Source: Melastoma dodecandrum
Lineage: Eukaryota > Streptophyta > Magnoliopsida > Myrtales > Melastomataceae
Assembly (NCBI GenBank): GCA_029817715.1
Contig: JARUPY010000534.1
Span: 5,148,501 to 5,212,500, forward strand
Length of the DNA stretch: 64,000 bases
Direction: 5' to 3'
The notes under the pieces are model-generated. The model was not told the DNA's origin. It saw nothing but the letters and a program-made list of their open reading frames with translations, and ran no database searches. Below, in pieces: positions 57,876-64,000 of the stretch. Position 1 is the first letter of the stretch. Each line of letters begins with the position of its first letter. Position numbers and translations under genes: made by a program.

Positions 57876-59984
57876 TGTTAGTCCTGGTTTTGATGATGAG
57901 CTTGAGAAGCTAGTCGCTGTAACACTTCGCTTATTCTTAAGTAATGAGCTTGAGAAATGTGTTGCTGAATCACAGCAAACAACAATTACAGTTTGCTGAG
58001 TTACAGTAAAATGTTACTGTGATTTTACGCACAAACACTGAAAATATGGAAACATATTTTCTAATATTCACATTTTATTTTGGGCTAATTCAGAATATTC
58101 GTCTGAGTGTCCAAGTTCATTTAATCTAGCTTAATGATCTCATTATAAATGTTTAGGCATCTAAATATTGCGAGATTAGCTTTCCAAGTTTAATTTTGGA
58201 AACAAAATATTTCTTGGATATCCTGCAGCAATGTCACGCTGCAACCTAAGCAATGTGTCGTTACACTTAAGAAAGACCTTGCTGCATTACAGCAAAACTA
58301 TTCTGCGTTATTGCGCTAATGGAAGAATAATTATTATTATTCCAGATTTGCTTATTGCAGTCTAATTATATTCAATGTTTAATTATATGATTCTGATGAT
58401 CATTATTTAATCTGATAATATTATACGTGCAAGGAATATCATCAAAGATTTCCTTTCCTTCTTGGTCATTATGACCGTTGAGCATCCTGTTGCTGATCCA
58501 CGATTACAGCTTCCTGTATTCTGATTTTAGGAAACAAATTATTCGTTTTTGGGAAATCGATTATTTGTTTCGTTCCTTTTTATACCAGACGACCCTCACA
58601 TAATCTTATAACGTTTTCGAACGATATCTAAGTGGGCTGAGTGGCCGGGTGGTCTGAGTGGTCTAAGTGGTCGACGGAGAGCGGAAGGTGCTAAGTGTCT
58701 CCTGGTTCATATTGCTCGCAAACTGCGTGCGAGAGTGTCAAGGGGCTGAGTTCAGATTCCTTGATCGTCGTGAGAGGGACTAGGTGTCCTCGGTGCGTTC
58801 AACGAGCAGCCGGCGAATCGTCTGAGGGAAGCTAAGTGAATACCTGTGCTGATTGCAGTAACCGGTTGCTGACCCATCGGCAAGAAGCCGTTCTTGTCGT
58901 GTCTTTTCGCAGGGAAGTCTCGAGCCTACGGAGTTTGAGCAGTTTGACACGCACTTGCGGGTGCGCGCCAGAAGTGTCGTGCCTGCAGGGTAGAGCAGGA
59001 GTTGGGAACGCCGCCGGAGTGGAAAGAGTTCCTCCCGAGCACAGGGGTGCTGTGCAGAAGTCTTGAACCCCTGATACAGATGGTTAGTAAAGCAGGTTGC
59101 GTGGAAGCCAACGGATCGGAAAATTCCACCCTAGGCACTGGGTGTGCAGTGCAGTGAGTCACGGCTGTGGTAACCGTGCACGTCCGAACTGAGTGTAGGA
59201 CGGATACCTTCTAAGTGGTCTTTGTGGTTCTCTTTGTGGTTCTCTTTGTGATTTTTGTGGTTCTTCTCGTCGTGATCTTTGTGGTGATCTATTTGATCAA
59301 CTTTGTGGTTGTCTCTCTTGTGCTTATAGACAGGATCATCCTGAGAAGGGACGAAATCTTTGTGGAAATCCTCTTCTGAGCAAACAAGTGCCGAAGCATT
59401 CCTTCGCTGTGAAGCAGAAACGGGCTGCTCTCTGAGAAGCCATTCTTCACTGTAAGGAATTATCTGTGAGGATTTATATACTAACACAACGTTGTCTCTC
59501 TGCTTTGATAGTCAGGTTTATATTAAGCGACAACGAGCTGTGTGCGAATCCTTTGAGCAATGAACTGCTGAGCATGAGCATCATTCTGCTGGACACGAGC
59601 AGACGTCCACTGTGTGAGGAGCTGACCGTTGCCAGGAGTGATCATCTGTTGTACGGGATTCTAAATCTCACTTTGTGAGAAAAACTTACGCTTAGTGCAA
59701 GGGCTCTTTGCACCCATTATTTTCAAATAGTGGAATCACCTCTACGGTGGAAAGTGGACGTAGGTCGATTAAGGCCGAACCACTATAAATTACTGTGTCC
59801 CTTACGATCGCGTAAACACTAGTACGAGAATCCAACGATTAAGTCGTAACGGTTACAGCAAAGCAGTTCTCATTCTGAGAAACGTTCTGCTGTGATACAG
59901 TACGCTTCCGCTGACACTGAGAAAGGGCGAAAAAGTTATAAACACTAATTCACCCCCCTCTTAGTGTTCCTGAACGATCCAACA
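57876..59984 (+). repeat. 3' LTR of Sirevirus B, 2,109 bp
   Basis: It starts TGTTAGTCC and ends GATCCAACA. It contains a tandem of tttgtggttctc-type units at about 59218-59300, whose reverse-strand reading is the low-complexity His/Lys/Asn frame there and not a gene. Confidence 0.88.
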
Positions 59985-61051
59985 GTAACGTGCAGGTAGA
60001 TTTTATTAAAATATTTCTAAATCAAATAATGCAAAGACATATCAAATAATATACATAAATAAATATTTATTTGATATCCTTTTATATTGACCCGAATAAA
60101 TCCATATTCGATCTTGGTCTTTATTTTTATTTGCTTCCAATACTTCAGAATAAATTAATAATCCAATTAATTCTAATTCTGAAATAAAATGATTAATTTT
60201 AGTATCCACTAAAATAATCAAAATATAATGTTCGTGTCGACGTGTTATGCGTGCGACCCTCTAGGTCCTAAACACGAAGGCATTGTATATCCATACACAA
60301 ACTAAGGTAACCGTCTAGCAATAGTTTTTAGTCACCCAACGTGTTAGGATAATGATCATAAATCATAAATCACTATGAACCGATTACCGTGTAATTCAAT
60401 CTCTTCATCTAACCGACATCTCAATTAATTCGGCGCAAAATACATCATCAACGAATTAATTGTTTTACTTGATTACCAAGATATAATATACTCTCTTGAA
60501 TGTAAAACATTCCTCCCATGGCTATAGATTTTAGAGTCACTAATATCTCTATCAAGTGACCTAGATGTCAACTCTCTAATCTAAGAGAGCGATGAATCCT
60601 ATATTGACTCAACACTATTCTCTCTACACTTTGTCACACACCCAACAATCGTATTACTCACAATTCGGTTAAAGACTGCTTGTAACGATGTCAAAGTGCG
60701 CAAACTCCACGCATAGAATAAATGAAGGTCTCAAGTCAAAAGATCAGTTACACTCGTCCATAAAGAGGATTGACCAATGATGTTCAATATGTAGTATCCT
60801 CTTAATCAGTCGTGTCCAATAACCCTAATCTTAGGTTACCCCTAAGTATAACTTGAATACATTATCCCTTGATCTATCTTGACCCCAGCTATACTTAACG
60901 TCCCCTCTAAACATCTGTTCGATCACGGACTATTTCAGATTAATATACTCCATAATCTGTGGGACTTTATCATTAATAATTTTACGTGCAGAAAAGTAAA
61001 ATAATCGATGACAAATACTCGCCTTTATTAATTATTTAGCACACACTAAAA
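59985..61051 (-). repeat. 5' LTR of the second copia element, second fragment
   Basis: It starts with the duplicated GTAAC and continues the copia LTR, matching about 50956-52105 of the left copy. Near its end a ~47-base piece is missing and the terminal CTAACA has become CTAAAA before the GAAAG duplication. Confidence 0.88.
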
Positions 61052-61056
61052 GAAAG

Positions 61057-62520
61057 ACAGCATGGTTGTCGCTTTACAAGGCACCACAGGGAGGCGAACA
61101 ATGGCGAGTTGAAATAGGGGCCTTTATCTTGAGAGATCGAGAATGATCGAGAGTTTGTCTGCTGCAGAAGTTGTTTTTGTCGCTGTGGCTAAAATTGGTG
61201 ACCTTTGATGTTGCTGCCGCAAATTGGAACCTGGTTTCAACTCCGACGCTAAGTCATCTGGGACGAGATGGAAGATGGATCCGCAAATTGAATGCGGCCG
61301 GGCTGTTGTTGGTGTAACCCGATTGGAAGAATCTCAAGAAAGAGGGACCTCAATCTGCCTCAAACACAAATAAAGCTCGAAAAGGCCAATTTATAGCCAC
61401 GTAAAGGCAGCCAAAACCAATCTCCATCTTTTTGAAAGTAAGGGATCGCTTCTTTGATGGCATTCCTTCAATTTTTCATTTGTTTTGCTTTTATCCATCT
61501 AACATCTGCAATGGTTTCCCCCATACCAAGCGTGGGTTGGTGTCCAGTTGGATAATCCAATTTCTGGCATGACTCGGGAGAAGGGATGCCTGAGTCGACA
61601 GCCTTAGGTTGGGGAAGATAATCGAAATCATGGTGGGTAAGCAAATTGCATCGGAGGAAGGCTCGGCTAGGATGTAACCTATGCAATTTCTACTGAAAAA
61701 ACCAGAAGAGGAATGCGACTTTGGGCAATGATTTTCTTCGAAAACGATTCCACTTGGAGTCTCTCTCTCCCTGTCTGCCTCATTTCTCTTAGTGTGTGTT
61801 GTGTGCTTCCCCAGATTTAGTTATTTATAGGAAAGACTTTATTATTATTTTTTATTAGTTTTTTTATGATTTTTTTCGTGATTTTGTGGGATTTTTGTGA
61901 ATTTTTCCTGATTTTGTGTTTATTTTTTATTTTTTCTTATTTTCGATGATTTATATTATTATGTTTTTAGGTTTTTCATGATTTTATACATTTTGGTAGA
62001 TTTTATTATATTCTAAAAAATTAGGGGATGACACGAGAACACGTTGAGCAGCCTTCATGATCAGTTGGAAGCTGGTTTTGGTTGTGTGGTATATCATGAA
62101 AACCCCGGCAAAAAAAAAAGGGCATCGATAATGTTTTATGTACGCAACCAGAAAAAGGGGAGAGAATCACAACTGTACACGACATTCATTTTTCGCTTCC
62201 CTTTCTTTCTTTCTTCTTTTTCGTTAAAACAAACAAACGAATGAATGCATACATACATACATATATATGTATATTATTTATTTATTTATTGGGTTTGCTT
62301 CCGCTGAAAAGAGCAAAGGGTGGTAATAAGTTTGGGTATGGATTACGAATAAGCATGTATGTCTAGAAGATAAACATTTGATCAAACACTGAATTATGAT
62401 ATCTCTGTGTCCCTCACAGGGGATGGATGGGAGTGCAGTCTGTTTAGTGACATAAATTCTAAGTCATATATTTTAGTGTTATATGTGGATTAACGGTCTA
62501 GAATACAGGCCCGAAGTGCG
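61057..62520. other. Host or old repeat DNA, no gene
   Basis: The first ~700 bases are G/C-balanced with no recognised coding sequence. At 61845-62020 there is a T-rich stretch of imperfect gattttttcgtgattttgtg-like repeats. An AT-rich acatacatacatatatat microsatellite lies near 62248-62275. Confidence 0.45.
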
Positions 62521-62825
62521 AAAAGCTCAGTAAGGAGGTAGCTGTGGAAACACACTAGATGAAGGGTTGCGGGCGAAGCGGTTACCAAGCGATTTTTAAC
62601 TCTTTTTCAACAAACCCCACAGCGGTAGAAAGCTTCTGTAACACAGAACCGTAGAGACAGGTTTCTCTAAGACAGAACGTACGATGTGATTACAATTTGT
62701 TTGATGCACACAAGACTTTTATAGTTATTTAGCAACTTCCTTACGTCCACTCTTCACCTAGAATTTGGATGGTATTCACTCAGACTTAACTTCGTAACAA
62801 TTACAGAAAGTGATCAACAATAGAC

Positions 62826-63335
62826 CTTTTATAGCACAGACCAGAAGGTTATGCACCACAGAAGACTGAGTGGCAAAGCACAGACCAAAAGATTCTGTAT
62901 TAGAGTAACTGAGTTGCACAGCACAGACCAAAAGGTTTTATACCTAATGTGTCAACCCACTATAGCACAGATCAAAAGATTCTGTACCAAATGCGTCAAA
63001 TCTCTACAGCACAGACCAAACGGTTTGACTTGGTTTCACAGCACAGACCGTAAGGTTCTGTACCAAAGATGTCAACCTTCTACAGCACAGACCGTAAGGT
63101 TTTGTACCATAGGTAACTGATTTTCAAAACACAGACCGAAAGGCTCTATACTAAAGATGTCAACCCTCTAAAGCACAGATCGTAAGGTTCTGTACCAAGG
63201 TGACTGATTTAAAGCACAGACCGTAAGGTTCTGTACTACAGATGTCAACCCTTTAAAGCAGAGACCGTAAGGTACTGTACCAAAGGTGACTGATTTTCAA
63301 AGCACAGACCGTAAGGTTCTGTACTATAGTGACTA
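62826..63335. repeat. Tandem array of about twelve AGCACAGACC units
   Basis: The unit core is AGCACAGACCGTAAGGTTCTGTACCA, at about 44-base spacing (one interval near 32). Copies alternate in their tails between ...gatgtcaaccctct and ...ggtgactgatttt, suggesting a two-unit higher-order repeat. The 5'-most copies are the most diverged. The plus-strand open frame through it is an artefact of the repeats. Confidence 0.85.
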
Positions 63336-63489
63336 GGTGCACACGTTAATGTGACTAACAAGGTAACCAATGCACAATCCCCTCAAGGACAACGACTTCG
63401 TGGCACCCTACGCAAGCAGACAGAGTCCTCTGTCCAAGGATGGATTTTCCGTCCGGAGGCTCCACACGGCCTGCAAGATCTCCTCGAGA

Positions 63490-63590
63490 TAGTGACTACG
63501 TGGCGAACTCCACGCAAGCACGTAGCAAACCCTACGCAAGCACGCAGCAAACCCTGCGCAAGCACTTGACAAACCCCACGCAAGCAGACA
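63490..63590. repeat. Short tandem array, about 20-bp unit
   Basis: Four or five imperfect copies of a unit like aaaccctacgcaagcac(g)agc lie within the same presumed LTR. Confidence 0.7.
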
Positions 63591-64000
63591 ACAGCCTATG
63601 TTCTAGGTTCCTGCACACACAGAACGTTATATCACAGAAGCTGGTTAGTCCCTCACCTTATGTGCTCTCGGGGTTCTATCCTTCTCTCCGGCCCACTGCA
63701 CGTTGGCCACGCCAGCAACCTGCCGCACGCCTCTACCCTTGTCTCCTGCAGCTTCCAACCAAGTCCCTCATGGCCCCTGAGTCACCCTTCCAGAAGACTT
63801 CACCAACGATGTAGCCTTCTGCAGCTAACGCTCCTCTTGTGTGACTAACTCGAACGAAACGAAAGGATACAAGCTTTCAGCACACGCTCTCTGGATTTTA
63901 CAACAATGACTTATAGTTAAGTTTATTTTAAGAGCGTGGCTAAATGTTCTTATTTATACAAGAAAGTCTAAGTGAAAAACGTAGAAGTTAACTGCACGAT

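Larger units (their letters stand above)
57508..59984 (+). mobile_element. Nested, internally deleted Sirevirus relative (B)
   Basis: It is flanked by GTAAC at 57503-57507 and 59985-59989, inside the copia LTR. It begins with only ~57 bases of 5' LTR (57508-57565), jumps to a short internal tail with purine tracts, and ends in a complete 3' LTR (57876-59984). No gag or pol remains. LTR start TGTTAGTCCTGGTTTTGATG resembles Sirevirus A but the sequences differ, so it is another family. Confidence 0.9.
50434..61051 (-). mobile_element. Second Ty1/copia element (Tork-like), interrupted
   Basis: On the minus strand, its target duplication GAAAG occurs at 50429-50433 and 61052-61056. The left (3') LTR is complete and the purine tract AAGTGGGAGAT adjoins it. 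gag and pol are present but broken by several stops and frameshifts. The right (5') LTR survives in two parts, 57374-57507 and 59985-61051, separated by a later Sirevirus insertion. It lacks the portion matching the first ~390 bases of the left LTR, and no primer site was found. Lineage is judged from gag and RT style and is tentative. Confidence 0.9.
62560..64000 (-). repeat. Partial Sirevirus-type LTR (C), runs off the window
   Basis: Landmarks match Sirevirus A LTRs in the same order and orientation: aactctttttc, cttctgtaacacagaacc, tttatagttatttagc, tacgtccactctt and ggtattcactca. Sequence between them has diverged. No internal element part is visible because the window ends. The left boundary is approximate. 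Confidence 0.5.

Noticed and set aside
59131..59487. His/Lys/Asn-rich open frame on the minus strand
   Set aside because: It is the reverse reading of tandem tttgtggttctc units in an LTR; low complexity and no gene signals.
62826..63335. CRISPR-like array of direct repeats
   Set aside because: Spacers are themselves repeated, the context is a plant LTR, and no cas genes exist. It is an ordinary tandem repeat.

Overview
This is a nuclear window from a flowering plant, most likely a eudicot; nothing in it fixes the family. The genes have GT-AG introns. Recognisable genes are an HD-ZIP III transcription factor, a SEC13 WD40 protein, a phytocyanin, an Aux/IAA gene and two plant-only proteins of unknown function. 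The right half is mostly LTR retrotransposons.

Layout. 1-3.6 kb: A/T-rich non-coding DNA with a possible decayed gene fragment. 3.6-4.2 kb: a DUF1677 gene (+). 4.7-9.4 kb: an 18-exon HD-ZIP III gene closest to HB15/CORONA (-), whose hand-spliced frame runs cleanly for 846 residues and whose miR165/166 site is split by an intron. 11.0-13.0 kb: a 1,981-bp foldback element with 10-bp target duplications, made of two opposed arrays of 66-bp repeats, upstream of HB15. 14.2-17.4 kb: a duplicated promoter block followed by SEC13 (+). 18.0-18.8 kb: a broken CASP-like (CASPL3A-type) gene. 19.2-19.8 kb: an early nodulin-like phytocyanin. 21.2-27.3 kb: a young, nearly intact Ty3/gypsy chromovirus with TSD ACTGC. 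27.5-30.5 kb: an old Reina-like Ty3/gypsy remnant (-). 32.1-34.2 kb: a four-exon gene for a conserved single-pass membrane protein of unknown function. 34.7-36.3 kb: an Aux/IAA gene (-) with two apparent frame breaks. 36.6-37.2 kb: an inverted repeat. 39.0-49.7 kb: a complete but inactivated Sirevirus (Ty1/copia, -) with an extra 3' ORF and several polypurine tracts, TSD ATAAC. 50.4-61.1 kb: a second Ty1/copia element (-), TSD GAAAG, whose right LTR is interrupted at 57.5-60.0 kb by a deleted Sirevirus relative, TSD GTAAC. 62.6-64.0 kb: part of another Sirevirus-like LTR with a tandem array, running off the window.

The host genes do not form a pathway. HB15 and DUF1677 converge, as do the 438-aa membrane-protein gene and the Aux/IAA gene. 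The most unusual structure is the foldback element at 11-13 kb: a giant hairpin of palindrome-bearing repeats, dense in GTAC, about 1.6 kb upstream of a dosage-sensitive, microRNA-controlled developmental regulator. Exon coordinates and frames were worked out by hand from splice signals and family resemblance; no alignment or database search was run.
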